64,000 bases of DNA. Source: Bromus sterilis. Taxonomy: Eukaryota; Streptophyta; Magnoliopsida; Poales; Poaceae. Below are positions 11,051-22,817 of the stretch, one piece after another. The stretch covers positions 8,556,001 to 8,620,000 of the forward strand of contig OX465598.1 of NCBI GenBank assembly GCA_950022295.1. The letters run 5' to 3'. A model generated the notes under the pieces. The model saw nothing but the letters and a program-made list of their open reading frames with translations. It had not been told where the DNA came from and ran no database searches. How positions within the stretch are numbered: the stretch's first letter is position 1; each line of letters opens with the position of its first letter. The position numbers and the translations under genes are program-made.

Positions 11051-11590
11051 CGAAAGAAGGATGCCGCCCATTCCCCGAGCCGAGTCAAAACAATTAATTG
11101 AATGTACTCTTTGTGTAATTTGGATGTACTCTTTGTGTACTAGATGGTAGTGTCAAATACTCTTGGTGCTCTTTTTGTATAAAGGTCACTGCATATGCAT
11201 TTTTATGCATATGTGCATGCTTTTCACCATTCATCGACTTGCTTTAAGTTGTTGATAAGAATAGATGCTAGATTGCTTTGTTCTCCTTTGGTATGATGGA
11301 TGTGACCTCTAAAGCTTTGTTTTGTGCAGGTTGAAGAGCAAACAAGTAGTGATGACGAAAGTAGCTTTCGGTTTTCAATAATCGTTGGACTCATTGTAAT
11401 TTTGTGATGGAATGTAATCTTGTGAATCTTGTTGGCCTCTAAACCTTTGTAATAAAAATTATATTACAATTCTTTTGTATCAATAATTGTTGGCCTCATT
11501 GTTATATTGTATTTTGCATTTCTGTAATATAATAAAAATATCTGTAATGCTTTTATTCTTTTATGTAATTCTTTTTTTTGTTTTCTATAA
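11051..11590 (+). other. 3' flank of the second CACTA gene
   Basis: AT-rich, non-coding sequence with repeated phrases such as GTACTCTTTGTGTA and AATAAAAATTAT-like stretches that could serve polyadenylation. A possible acceptor, TTTTGTGCAG, ends at 11330, so a 3' UTR intron is possible. No open frame of interest is present. Confidence 0.4.
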
Positions 11591-11765
11591 TTATTTAGTG
11601 GCGTATATTGTCAGGACTTAGTGGCGCACTGCGAATGCGCCACCCCTAAGGCCCTTAGGCGTGGCGCATCCAGAATGCGCCACCTCTAAGCCCTTATTAG
11701 TGGCTTGTAATTAGTGGTCCATCCCTAATGCGCCACTAAACTCAAAAACAGTGCGCCACTATAAG
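11591..11765. repeat. CACTA 3' subterminal motif array
   Basis: About eight GTGGCG(C/T)A and ATGCGCCAC motifs alternate up to the right terminal inverted repeat. The array is shorter than the 5' one, as is common in En/Spm elements, where the two ends are asymmetric. Confidence 0.8.
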
Positions 11766-11782
11766 GCTATTCCCTAGTAGTG

Positions 11783-12136
11783 TTGATTTGTCAAGGTTAA
11801 ACACCTTATACCCTCACCTTACACACTCCTTCAAAGCTCCTATATGGGGCGCGTAGGGGGACATGATGATTTCTCATCACCTGTGAAGACTACCTTGGGC
11901 GGATGTCGACGTTGAGCCCAATTTTGCAGCCGGAGATTTCTGGTACCCTCAACCTGCCTCTGCACCACCACTCAAGGAATGGCGAGCCTCATTTGAGTTT
12001 CAATGCTTGGTGAAGATAGAGGTTGAAGACCCAACGCATGTGTGTGTGTTTTTACACTATAGCCTTTGGGGTTGTAATGTTGAGTGCTATAAAAGAATGG
12101 AGCCGGTGAGATCCTCCCCGTTTTCCTAAAAAAACT
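11783..12136 (+). mobile_element. Probable continuation of the LINE relic after the CACTA insertion
   Basis: It starts with the TTG target duplication and ends near CTATAAAAGAATGGAG followed by CCCCGTTTTCCTAAAAAAA, which resembles the 3' end of plant LINEs. No open frame is left. The assignment rests on the context and on the A-rich end, so it is tentative. Confidence 0.45.
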
Positions 12137-12789
12137 CGTTGCACGGTTGTCATATACCCTCATTTTTATGATTTCCAATTGTGATACTCCCTAGCATCGT
12201 AGAACATCAACCCCACCAATGACAATCATCCATCTTCTACTTTATGTTGTTTTTCACCACGACAATAACATGTAGTAGGAGATTAGATCAACATTAGGTT
12301 GGTTTAGTTAGCAGTCAAATGTCAAAGTAAAAAAAAACTAGGGAAAATGACAAAGTAAAGTGTGGTATTTTATCAAATAGCCCAATTTTTTAACTGTGTT
12401 TAGGGCCATCACTAAGATATATTGAACACAAAGCTTGCTGACAAGCATGAAAGTATGAGACAAAAAAGTACTTCTTAGAGCCGCATGAATATGTTGAGTT
12501 TTCACTTCCAGCTTAATTTGCACATTAAAGGGAAAAATATCTCGTCCCCCTCAACTAAGAAACTGAAATTTCTCCCAAGTGGCGCACAAAGTAAACAAAG
12601 TACTACATCACAATTACAGATATAGCATTTGCCTCTTCCTCAGTTCATCTAGATCATGATATTACAGATAACATAATACAAGAAAAATCCAAGCATTGGA
12701 TAGAGTATCGTCAGTATTAAGTGATTAAGTCCCATATAATTTGTTTTACATGTCTGTATAGTTCACATCTGCTGGCCCTTGTACAAATC
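12137..12789. other. 3' flank of HGGT
   Basis: AT-rich sequence without a gene. The part next to 12790 should contain the 3' UTR of the leftward HGGT transcript. I see no transposon termini or long repeats. Confidence 0.5.
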
Positions 12790-15641
12790 TCACTGCACAA
12801 ATGGTATAAGGAAATACTCTGCATAGAATAGCTGCATACAAGCGACACAAAGAGTGCAAATAATCATCAGGCATAAATAGGCAAAGTCTAATGGCTAAGC
12901 GAATGTACAATATAAACCAGCAAATTAATTAATTACCTTCCAAATGAACATGTAAAATGATGTGACACGCGCTTGGTTTTCAACCTCAAAGTGCCGCGCT
13001 CTCTGCCAAAGTGTCAAAGCAAGTAGGCCATGACCAGACACCTGGATGATCAATGCATTGTAAAATTGCAACAATGTAAAATTTTCTTAAGTTGTATAAA
13101 TTGTTGGTAATTATCTGAAATTCGATTTTAAAAAGAATGAATGGCTCACAGTGATGATCTTTTGAAGCAGGCTTGTGGATGAAGCTCCTACGACAGTGGC
13201 AACCCCATAGGCTGTCAACAATATGCTTATGCAGAGCTGATACACCTACAGTAGGAAAAAAATAGGTTCAGAATTTGTACCAATTTATATTGGCGTACGT
13301 TTTACTTCAAACACTTTTTGTGATATGTGGGCCTATTCTTACTCTTTGTGGGCCCAATCTCACACTCAAGGATTGGATGCCGAAGTCTCGGTCTCCATTA
13401 ACATCAGGAATATCCTGAAAGCTCAGGACATAAATAAATTGACGATGTATACCATAACTATCAAGTCATTGGATGTTTAATTACCTTGAATAGAGCTATG
13501 ACGGCAGAGAAGCAGCACATAAACAATGTTGCAAACACCAGTGATTTTGTTGCTGCCAAGGGCCTTTTCAGAACATGTTGCTGCCAAATGAATCATCAAA
13601 CACTACCGAAGGAAGCCAAATAAGTATGAATTTCCAGTGCCACTGAAGATATGTACTGTGCTGAGTACCTGCATATGTGCAAAGAAAGCCAACTGGACCA
13701 AGATAGCCCTCACAAATAGGATACAGGATGCAGCGAGGAGCGCGTGCCGTTTCCACCGGAGCAACGGAGCCTGAAAGGATCAAATATTAGATGAAAATGA
13801 CCATCACTTGACATTTCATGGATTCATGGAACTTTGCAATTCTGATCATGGTAAATGCTACTTACCTCAATGGAGTATGCACTTCCAAGAAGGAAGCTGA
13901 TAATTAGAGCACACATCAGTGGCGCGGATCCGGAACGTATTCCGATGCTAAAGCTCTGAAACAATAAGACTTAGGTAGTTAGACACGAAACCATTTTTGT
14001 CACAGTAGAACAACATTGTATTGAACCTAATATATACCATGAACAGGAATGTGAGTACTAAGAAAATTCCAGTTGCCACTGAAAATTCTCCAGCCGCCAA
14101 TGGAAGACCTGGCTTATTGATCTTCAAAATAGAGTATAATTTAGTCTTAATGATTGTACACTATAAATATTAAGGTACACTTTTTTCTAAACTGCATAAA
14201 AAAAACCTACCTTGTCAATCTGAATGTCAAATAGCTGATTCAGCCCTACCACATAAATGTTCATACATAAAGCAGCAGTCAAAGCCTGCACACAAAGAAA
14301 AAAAATTAGAGCTGATCCACCACTGATTTTACTAAAGCATAGTACACATAATAAGAGATTGAAATTTATAATACCTCGAGATATCCTCGTATTACTGTGA
14401 CAGTAAAATCATCTAGGCTCTTCATTGGCAGGAGAGACACTGAAGTTATGCCTATTATCTGACAAGACATGATCCACATAAAAATAGTGCAACAGGCAGT
14501 GTGCACAAAGTACATATGTAAACTGGGAACAAGGATGCCAGAGCTCACAGTGCCAAAGATAGTGTGTGGTCTGCAGAACTGATAGAAAGCACACAATTTC
14601 CTCAAAACTTGTTGGGTGATTTCCTCAAACGGATTGGCATCGGAACCGTTTTGATCGCGAGTAACCTCACTGCATCCAGCTTGGAGGGCCAGATGATCAT
14701 CACTGCACTGCCTCCTTGTCTTTCTTCTAGGGCTAGTAGCTTGAGAAGTGGCACTAAATTTATGCATGAAAGTAGTAGCACTGCAATTTAGAAGCAAACC
14801 AACAGAAATTAGCAAGATGCCGATAAACACGAGAACATCACATCGAAGATAATCTACTTGCCTTTGGCATTGGCCTGCAGAAGCTACCACTGCAAACCGA
14901 CCTGTAATTTGCAAATTGGACGACACAACAGTTTGTCACATTAAAGATAAAATAGACTTGATAATTAACTTCCAGTTGAGTAAGGAATTACAGATATCAA
15001 CAGGAAACCTCTTATATGCTGTTAATTCGTTGTAACAAACACCAACTGAAAACAAAGTATAGTCCAGTTCCTCCATGTATGGAATCTGTGGCGGTATATA
15101 GTTGAATTCCTAGCACAAATTATAATTTAACCCCATCCTCTCTCCCCTAAATAGCAACACATATCCCTCAGAAGGAGAAGAAAAAATTACAGCATACAAT
15201 GTTCCCAATTATGCAATCCCTGAAACCACGTCAGAGGTTTGATTTGTCCCCCTTATTTTCCAGTTCCCATTTTCCGGGTCTGGGAATCGAATTCATCAAG
15301 AAACAGAACGGACGCATGTGTATGTGCATACCTGGCCATGATAATCTCGCCGTTCCCAGCCGATCCCTACTACATCTGAGCCCTCTCCTCGTATCTGCAT
15401 CACACACACAAGTCGGAACGGTCGATGCCGATTCAAAACAAAAACCCACAACGCGAATCAAACCCAAATCAAATCCATCTAACCCTCCGTTTAAAAAAGA
15501 AATCTACTGTAATAAAAAGAGCCGGACGAGATCTCCAAGAGAGACTGGAGAACTAATCATATATCGATCCAAGAGACGTGATTTGCCTGTTGTTAGCAGC
15601 TGCGCCGGCGCCGCCACCGCCGTGGTGGCGGCGGCTTGCAT
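12790..15641 (-). CDS. HGGT: Homogentisate geranylgeranyl transferase, chloroplastic (intact, 14 exons)
   Basis: Condenses homogentisate with geranylgeranyl diphosphate, the committed step of tocotrienol (vitamin E) synthesis, in the plastid envelope. Exons on the minus strand: 15641-15587, 15394-15332, 14901-14862, 14780-14549, 14458-14375, 14285-14211, 14121-14038, 13955-13866, 13770-13669, 13580-13485, 13414-13343, 13245-13150, 13041-12937 and 12831-12790. They sum to 1,236 nt, or 411 residues, close to the barley enzyme. The start MQAAATT and the segments CRPHTIFGT, NKPGLPLAAGEFS and FYAEYFLIPFVQ match barley HGGT as I recall it. Both UbiA prenyl-diphosphate motifs are intact: N174-Q175-x2-D178-x3-D182 and D308-x2-D311-x2-G-D315. 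The N-terminus is a plastid-targeting region and the C-terminal two thirds is rich in membrane segments. Introns 1 and 3 use GC donors. The related homogentisate phytyltransferase is less likely because of the start and the DTRRG/SWPGRFAV region. Confidence 0.96.
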
Positions 15642-16504
15642 ATCCTCGCCGGCCGATCTCCGGAGGAAAAAGGAAATGGACCTGTGGATATGTGCGAAGG
15701 CGCGGGTGGGAGTGGGAGGGGAGGTTCAGGAGGCGGCGGCGGAGGGGGTTTATGCTATGCGCTGCCGATTGATTACTGCATGGCGATGCGCCACACGATT
15801 CTTAAGAAAAAAGACGGATGCGCCATGTGATTCAGCTGGAAAAAAACGCTAGCTCGCTGGTGGTGCTGTGGTGTGCGGTGGACTCGCTCACTGCCAGTGT
15901 GACGCACGCACGCACGACGACTTGCCAAAACGAAGCGATCCTCGGTGGGTAGGTGACTGACGTGGAGCGCGCCATGCAATGCATCCTCTCGTCTCGTGTG
16001 TGTTGGTTGGCCCACACGCTGACATGCGACCATTCTTATTTTTAAACATAGTATTAACGCAGACGCTCAAATATCGTCGAAAGTCTGGAATAAATTCAGA
16101 AAAAATATCGTCGAAAGCCTGGAATAAATCCAAGAAAATGCGAGCATCAATGTCAAATATGAGATTTGAACTCTGGTGAGCTGGGGATACCATTGTCCCT
16201 ACAACCAACTCAACCACAGGTTGATTCAGGACACGCGGTCATTCATTCATGCATACCCCTTAAAAAAATTCATTCATGCATGATATGCTTGGCTCCGTCA
16301 CGCTATTTCATACTCCCTCCGTTCAATAATATTTGATGTGGTTTTAGTTTGGTAGCAGCCTTTTGGAGTGTGATGTCATCTCTAGAAGAGAATAGATGGT
16401 CATGTAATGATATATAGTAGGTTTTTGGTTGGTTGATAAGTTTTCATTTTTAGATAGAATGAAGGTTAGAGACAAGACAAGACCGGCTTCGGCTTGACAA
16501 TGGC
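15642..16504. promoter_or_regulatory. HGGT upstream region
   Basis: Next to the HGGT start is a GC-rich stretch with GGCGGC and CCGCC runs; no convincing TATA box is seen on the minus strand. Farther out are a 34-bp direct repeat (16071-16138) and a one-ended TACTCCCTCCGTTC motif at 16312-16325, as found at Stowaway MITE ends; no matching second end is visible. Open frames here are not supported as genes. Confidence 0.4.
16071..16138 (+). repeat. 34-bp direct repeat, two copies
   Basis: Two adjacent units starting ATATCGTCGAAAG(T/C)CTGG at 16071 and 16105 differ at a few bases. Confidence 0.85.
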
Positions 16505-17058
16505 ATGAACCAGAGCCAGAATTGCAAGAATATAGCGAAACAATATACATATTGGCTGATGAGTAGTTTACAAAGCAACAAGCATGGAGGCTACTCCAAG
16601 TTCCCGAATCTGTGTGGCAGAGTCCTCAAGGCTAGATATTACCCGGAGTGTTCCATTCTCAATGCTACTTGTCCCTCAGCCGGCTCTTTCACTTTTAGGA
16701 GCATCCTTCATGGGCGTGATCTACTCAAGGAAGGGATTGTTTGGCGTATTGGTGATGGTTCAAACATAAACATACACCATGAAAACTGGATCCCAAGGAC
16801 GGGGTGCATGAAACCGCTGGGTCAGATTGCACACCCTGGCATCACAAAGGTCGCTCATTTGCTACTTTGAGGCTTTCTCGGTCAACTGGGTGAAGCGGGG
16901 AGCGAACAAGGCGGCGCATCGTCTAGCAAGACATGCTATTTGCTCTAACTCCTCTTCCTTCTGGCCCTCTTCGCCTCCAGATTGTATTCTTGAGGTTGTA
17001 TCAGACGAAGTTGTTTCTTTTTCTGCTTAGATTCTTAAGTAGTTTACGTTAAAAAAAA
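16505..17058 (+). mobile_element. LINE relic with internal deletion (RT C-terminus joined to RNase H end)
   Basis: One frame (16580-16866) reads like the end of a plant LINE reverse transcriptase: LKARYYPE, SFTFRSILHGRDLLKEG and WRIGDGSNINIHHENWIPR. Another frame (about 16868-17030) reads like the RNase H C-terminus: NWVKRGANKAAHRLAR and then FWPSSPPDCI. The segment normally between them is missing and the frame shifts, so this is a deleted copy. It ends in an A-run at 17051-17058. Confidence 0.75.
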
Positions 17059-18129
17059 GGGTAATTTATATTTTTCCCCCTAATCTTGTCCTAGTCTCAC
17101 CTTTACCCCTTAAAAAGCATGTGTTCAACTTTGCCCTTCTTTTATCTAGTGCCATTTCAGAAAAGCCCATCCGTGCCGTTTTCGTCCAGTCAAAGGGCTT
17201 GACCGTTTACAAAACCCGTGTTGAACAATTTTACCCCTAGCTTCATATGAAAAATAAAATCGTATGCTCTCTCTCCCTTCCTCCCTCTAATCTCTCTCTC
17301 ATTGGCAATGGAGCCGCCAACGCTGGCCTCCTGGCCGTGCCTCCACGCCCGCCGCGCCCCGTCGCCTGGCCGTGCCTCCACGCCCGCCTCGCCTCTCTGC
17401 CGGTGAGCTCCAACGCGAGCACCTGGCCTCCACGCCCCGCACGCCCCAGTGCGCCCGAGCTCCGGCGTGAGCCGCCTCCACGCCCCGCCGCACCCTGTGT
17501 CGTCGAGCTCCGGTGCGAGCCACCTCCACGACCCGCCGCACCCTGTGCCGGTGAGCTCTGGCGCGAGCCGCCTTCAGCCCCTCCGCGCCCTGTGTTGGCA
17601 GGCTCCGGTGCGAGCCGCCTCGATGCTCCGTCGTTCCCCTATGCCGGCGAGCTCCGGCGCGAGCCCTTGGCCTCCACTCCCCGTCCCCTTCCCTGCCTCC
17701 CTCCTCCGCTCCAGCGAGATCCGCCTCCCTCCTCAACCACGCCGGCGAGATCCTCGCCCCGGCGAGCTCTCTGCCGCCCCTGGCCTCCCTCGCCCATGCC
17801 TCCATCCTCCGCACCGACAGGCTCCCTCCCTGGTCCCGAGGTGGCATCCCTCCTCTAGCTCACCGATGCTTGTTGTGCTCGCCGGCGTCACTGCCATGTA
17901 GTCTTTTTTCTTTTTATCTAATCTAAATTAGGAGATGTGTGAGAGAGTAAGGGTATATTAGTTCAGAAAATGTCATGAACATGGTCAACCCCCTTTTGAC
18001 TGGACGGAAACGATACGGAAGGGTATTCCTGAAGCGGCACTAGACGGAAGAGGGACAAAGTTGAGCACATGGTTTTTAGGGGTAAAGCAGAGACTGGGGC
18101 AAGATTATGGGGGGAAATGGAATTGGCCC
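17059..18129. mobile_element. Non-autonomous DNA transposon with ~145-bp terminal inverted repeats (Mutator-like?)
   Basis: The left end (17059 to about 17205) and the inverse of the right end (about 17985-18129) match over some 145 bp at roughly 75-80 percent by eye. Shared blocks include TTCAACTTTG-like and GTCCAGTCAAA segments followed by TTGACC. The termini are GGG and CCC, flanked on both sides by eight A residues, which may be a target duplication within the A-tail of the LINE relic. Long TIRs favour a Mutator-like element. An 8-bp duplication would fit hAT better, and the homopolymer makes it ambiguous. The 0.75-kb interior is GC-rich and contains a 48-bp minisatellite; no transposase is present. 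Confidence 0.75.
17405..17696 (+). repeat. 48-bp minisatellite inside the long-TIR element
   Basis: GAGCTC(C/T) or its variant recurs at about 17405, 17457, 17505, 17553, 17601 and 17649, mostly with 48-bp spacing. Units include CGAGCTCCGG(C/T)GCGAGCC followed by CCTCCACG. The period is a multiple of three, so stop-free frames run through it on both strands. Confidence 0.85.
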
Positions 18130-18389
18130 AAAAAAAAGCAACCAAACTACAACGATAAATGGAACAGAGCACAACTAGAGATCATCAGAGCCATATTTTG
18201 TTTATCGATCTAGAGAGTAGAGGAGGAGCGGGCTCAAGAAGGAGATTAGGCAACGGAGGGCCAGAACTGCACATGCATGCACAAAGGGGGTCGAAAGACA
18301 ACAAAACCATGATGCACCATCAGATAAGGAAGCCCCTGCCACCTCATCCTGGTTCGAAGGGCGTGCTGCACCGATGGAAACATTCACCC

Positions 18390-21300
18390 TATAACTGGAC
18401 GAAGCACATATCGGTCCCACGCGACATATGACGAAGTCATATGCCCCGGATTTCCAACATGATATCCCAATATTACAGCTACAAGAATACAACATCTCAT
18501 ACAATCGGCATACAACTGCTGACGGGGATCAGCCCCGGCAAATCCCATGGTCAGGGACCCTGGGTTAGTCATAGAGAAGGCACAGGTTGGACGATACTCG
18601 TCGGCTAACAGGAGAAGCACTTCCTGCTCGATATTATTGTGTGAGGGGGCGATTACAGTGGAGGCTAAGGCGAGTTCTCGCAAGGCTAGATGAGTAGATG
18701 TGTCTTCAAATCATGCACTTTACAAATCATGAGTACATACTACAATACATCGGGAGGCCAGAATACAACTGACGGAAGATACATGTCTGAGTACAGACTA
18801 CAATCAATTGCCGAATGGCAAAGAGAAAACATCGATCCCCATAACCACACGGGTCCAGGCCCTCCGCCGGGATCCGCCTAACTAGTCGTCATTGAGTCTC
18901 CACGTGAAACGTCGATCACCATACCTGTTGTCGATCAAGAACCCTGAAAATATTTTGGGGGTAGTATCATGAGTACAGAAGTACTCAGCATCCAACTGTA
19001 GTGGTCAACTGACCCAGCAAGGACTTCATCACTCGTCATTCTAGGACAACTAGTAGTTTACGGTAAGGATGGGATTAGTGGTGAGGTTGCTGCCGCACTA
19101 GCATTGATGAAGTGGCTAATGATCTAGAGAGTAAGATAAGAAGCCAAGCATTCGATGAGGAATCGCCTCCAACAAGTCTGCTATCCACCTACTTACGCAA
19201 GCATAACACCTATTCTATCCTTGTCCTCCTCTTCGCATCCCGACGAAGAAGAAGTAGTCAAGGCACACACACATTGATCAAGTTATTAAATGTGATTTAG
19301 TTGATGTTATCTATGAACAGGACATAGGTCTCAAGTCGTCCATAACCGTGGACACGTCTTCTCGAAAAGATTTAACCCTGCAGGGGTGTACCAACTTCCC
19401 ATTACAAGGCTCCGCACGCACGCCCATCTCTCTCAGTTGCTACCCATCACATGCAACCATTTTATGATTTAGTTCCGAGATATCATGACAGGTCCCTCTA
19501 GCTAACAGCGAACAAATCCGGGTGGCCCCCGGGGAGTCGACACTCAATCCAAAAGCTGGCCACGCTCTTGGATTGGACTCTTCCGTCAGGCTAAGGTCGA
19601 GGTAACTGATCCCCTCACATGTGGGCAGGCCTCTAGCTCACCAGTGTGGACCAACAGAGAAACCATGTCTCCGCTGTCCCGGGTTATTTTAAAGGATATC
19701 TGCTAGGAGCGACCCGACAGACATATATGCATGGTTTGCAAATGGTAAATCAGCTTGGGCCACCTCTAGAAATGTTTGAAACTAGGTAGGTAAGAAAAGG
19801 GGAACCCATAGCAACCCACACGCGGTCAGGCACGCTCAGTCTTAAAACCAATACCCGGAACTCGGGTCCTAGGTGACTCGAATGGAACAAAGCATCGGGG
19901 CGAGATAGCCGAGACCTTCCATCCTTCGTCGAATATAGTCAACATTATAATAATCATATCATCAACAACAATATAATAATGTGATAGCCCAAACCAAGGA
20001 GTAACATGATAACATCGTAGCATCCTAAGCATGCATACTAAGCAGGGGCTGAGCAACGAGCAATAGTAACATAGCAGTACATGGTTTGCTGGGAGGGGAC
20101 ATGGCTGTATCGGTTTGAAAGAGGCTGTAAACATGTGGTTGGATCAAACATCGAACCTAACCTAGACTAGCATGCAAACCGCTGGTTGAAATAGAATGGA
20201 TCATAAGTAATTTATACTCCTTGCCTGTTGATAAGTCGGGTTCCGAAGGTGTAGTTGATCGCAAGCTCGCATCATCTCTGAGAGGTACCCGCGGAAGCAC
20301 ACAAGACGATAAACACTGGAAAGCAATCAACGAGCAAGCATCTATTACTATGAAGAAAACACGAGAAAGCATCAACAATAAGGCAACACGAGAAATCGCA
20401 CCTACCGTCGAGAGCGGTTACTAACAGGTTAAGTGGAGTACTCGTCACACACGACAATACCGCACGTTTTAGAAAGGTTTAAGTTATTTAGCTACACAAG
20501 ATGAGCAAAGGTTGTTAACATGGCATCTCACTCAAGCATGGCATAGCACACAAACATGGAAAGAGGTGAAGCATAAGATAAACTATCTATGCTAGTCAGT
20601 TTAAGTGAGGCACAACCTAAACATGACATACCACTAAGTGCTCCACGATAATTTAAGTGTTTGGTACTGTTCTGCCCTAAACCATATTTTAGGTTGGTTA
20701 ATAGCAGAAAACAATAGCATAAACACAAAGTACACGAAAAACTAATCAAGTTACATATAAAGAACACTCCAAACGGAGTTACAGTTAAAAAGATATAAGA
20801 AAAACAAGTTTGGAACACAATCTGCCAACATCAGGAAGCACACATTAGAGCAATGCATAAACAGGATAATGCATGCAAACATGCTCAAAAATGTTATGCA
20901 ACTAAAGTAGACATGGCAGGGAAGGCATGTCAAAAGGAATCATGCAAAAAGGCATCATGAACAATTAATTATAGCTCATGCAAAATGCAAGAAAACATTA
21001 CTGGTCAAGGACTTAGTGAAAATCAGGAAAACATGGCAGAAACTGTTATCATCATGCTGTATAAACATGAGCAAAACTATATGCAAATGTGAGCAACATG
21101 ACATAGCAATATATGAGCATGGAGTAGGCATGATGATGATCAGGTACAAACAAGAATCAAGGTCATAGGCATAACAGATCAAAAGATATCAAGCATGCAA
21201 CATGGCATCGGAAAGTTAGACTTAGAGAAAAACAGAGGTGGCTTTCAAAAACAGCAGGATAACAACTGTGGAGCTAAACATATCTATGACCAGGAATGTA

Positions 21301-22817
21301 AACATGACAATTGAATACATATAATGAAAATAGACATGATGCTTAACAGTATGCAACAAGAATCGATGCAATATGCCTCATAGATGAGTCACAATCATCA
21401 TGCAAACTTGCAATAAAATAACAGCAGCAGCACACTAGCAGAAATTAGTAGCAGTTAACAGTCTGGTGCCCACTTAAACACAGATTAACAACATCAAGAT
21501 GGTCTCAAATCAAAATGCTCACAAAAGATGAACTGAAGTACACACAATTCTAAACAATTTTCCTTTTGGGCGCAACGTGATACGGGCTACGGTTTACTCG
21601 CAAATCTACTCGCAAAACTGATTACAGCACACATATTCTCCAGACTTAGCCAAATTTGAGGTACTGGAAAAAAATAAAAATAAAAAAAATAAAACAGAAA
21701 AAAAGGAAACGACCCCTCACCCATGGGCTCGGCCCAACAGGCCAGAGGAGGCCGTGGGCTGGCGGCTGTAGCAGGTTGGCCCGGGGCGCGCGGTTGGGCC
21801 GCCTCGGCTGCGCTGGCCCACGTGAGGGGAGGCAGGCCCCCAGGGCGAGGTAGGGGCGGCCTGGCAGGCAAGGGTCGGCCGGATCGGTCGGATCCGGGTC
21901 GCATCGAGCTGCTGGTGAGGCGGCGGCGAGAGCGCCGAGCGCGGGCTCGGTCCGGCCAAGGCGGCTCCGGTGGCTCGCCGGCGGGTGTTCCACAAGGAGG
22001 AGGGCAGCACGGTGAGGGAGGAGAAGAGAGAGGAGAGGCCGCGGCTGGAGGTGGCCGGCGGCTGACCTGGCCGGGGCGGAGGAGCGACTGGCGGCAGTGA
22101 GGCGGCCGGCATGGCCGTGGAGGCGTGCGGCGGCGCTCCATGGGACGTGGAGGAGAGAGGAGGTTGGTGGCTAGGGCGTGATCTGGGCCGTTGATCTGCG
22201 GATCCGATGGCCAGAGTTGCTCTGGATTTAGGGTTTCGGATTTGGGGGCTAAATTGGGCAGATTTGGGGGATTTTGGAGGGGGTGGCTGCAATTTGGCCT
22301 AGGGGAAACCCTAGAAAGGGGTGGGAGAGTGGTGGTCTTTATATAGCCCAGGTGGCTGGCAGTTTGCAAAAACATCCCCGGTTTTTCTCTCGCGCACGCG
22401 GTGTTACGTTTCTGACCGCCGGGGGTCCGCAGGACCTCCGATTCGGGTAAAACTTTGAACTGCGTGATCAGCGCGCCGAGCCAGCGGCGTTCACCTCACG
22501 CTGGAACCGTTTCGAGAACGCTTTCCGGCACGCTATAAAAATATCCTGTTTAATTATTAAACGGGGTTTTTCGTTCCGTTGGCTGCGGCTGGTCTCGTGC
22601 GATTTTCGCGACGATGATTGGGTGAAACCCGGTGTCGCAAAGGTCGAGTGTCAGGGTGACAAGGGTCGGTCTCCGTCCGGTACGAGATAAAAGGGGAAAA
22701 AATAATCGCCGATCGATAAATCGGGGATGCAAACACCGCAAACAAATCAGACAATCAAACAATTCACACCTGAAAACAAAAAAAAAATTATTTTTTGTAA
22801 AATCAGGGCTGTTACAG
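18390..22817 (-). mobile_element. Long LTR-like block, probably a solo LTR or large-LTR retrotransposon fragment
   Basis: Read on the minus strand it begins TGTAACAGCCC at about 22817, a TG start as in LTRs. It then has a promoter-like CTATATAAAG (22336-22345) followed by a leader with ACCCTA motifs and a GC-rich stretch. After that come about 3 kb of AT-rich sequence with many CATGCAACATGGCAT-like phrases and no gag or pol. The far end, near 18390-18440, is not resolved, and I found no matching 5-bp target duplication. Large grass LTRs of the LARD type have similar length and organisation, as I recall. The open frame at 22375-21587 (-) lies in the leader and is not supported as a gene. Confidence 0.5.
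22334..22346 (-). promoter_or_regulatory. TATA box of the LTR-like block
   Basis: The minus strand reads GGGCTATATAAAGACC, a good plant TATA context, followed about 30-60 bases downstream by CT-rich leader-like sequence. Confidence 0.55.

Larger units (their letters stand above)
406..11782 (+). mobile_element. CACTA (En/Spm-type) DNA transposon, two-gene, nested in a LINE relic
   Basis: The left end reads CACTACTAGGGAAATAGC and the right end is its inverse with a one-base offset after 13 matching bases. TTG at 403-405 and TTG at 11783-11785 form the 3-bp target duplication expected for CACTA elements. The 11,377-bp element holds, in order: a subterminal motif array, a leader, a TNP2-like transposase gene (1323-4823), a second motif array (5253-5430), a leader with a long presumed intron and a hairpin, a four-exon gene ending in a Ulp1-like domain (7348-11050), and a terminal array. 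Three nonsense codons are the only coding lesions I see, so it is probably a recently inactivated copy that could still be mobilised in trans. The family name is not assigned. Confidence 0.95.

Noticed and set aside
15199..15852. 217-codon frame on the plus strand
   Set aside because: It is antisense to HGGT exons 1-2 and the promoter; the minus-strand gene explains the region.
16312..16500. Complete Stowaway MITE
   Set aside because: Only one end motif (CTCCCTCCGTTC) is visible; no facing second end or TA duplication was found.
17247..17858. Open frames of 203 (+) and 182 (-) codons in the long-TIR element
   Set aside because: Both strands are open because the GC-rich 48-bp repeat has few stops and a period divisible by three; no domain is recognised.
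21587..22375. 262-codon Pro-rich frame on the minus strand
   Set aside because: It lies downstream of the TATA box in the LTR-like block, is GC-biased in several frames, and has no gag-like motif.
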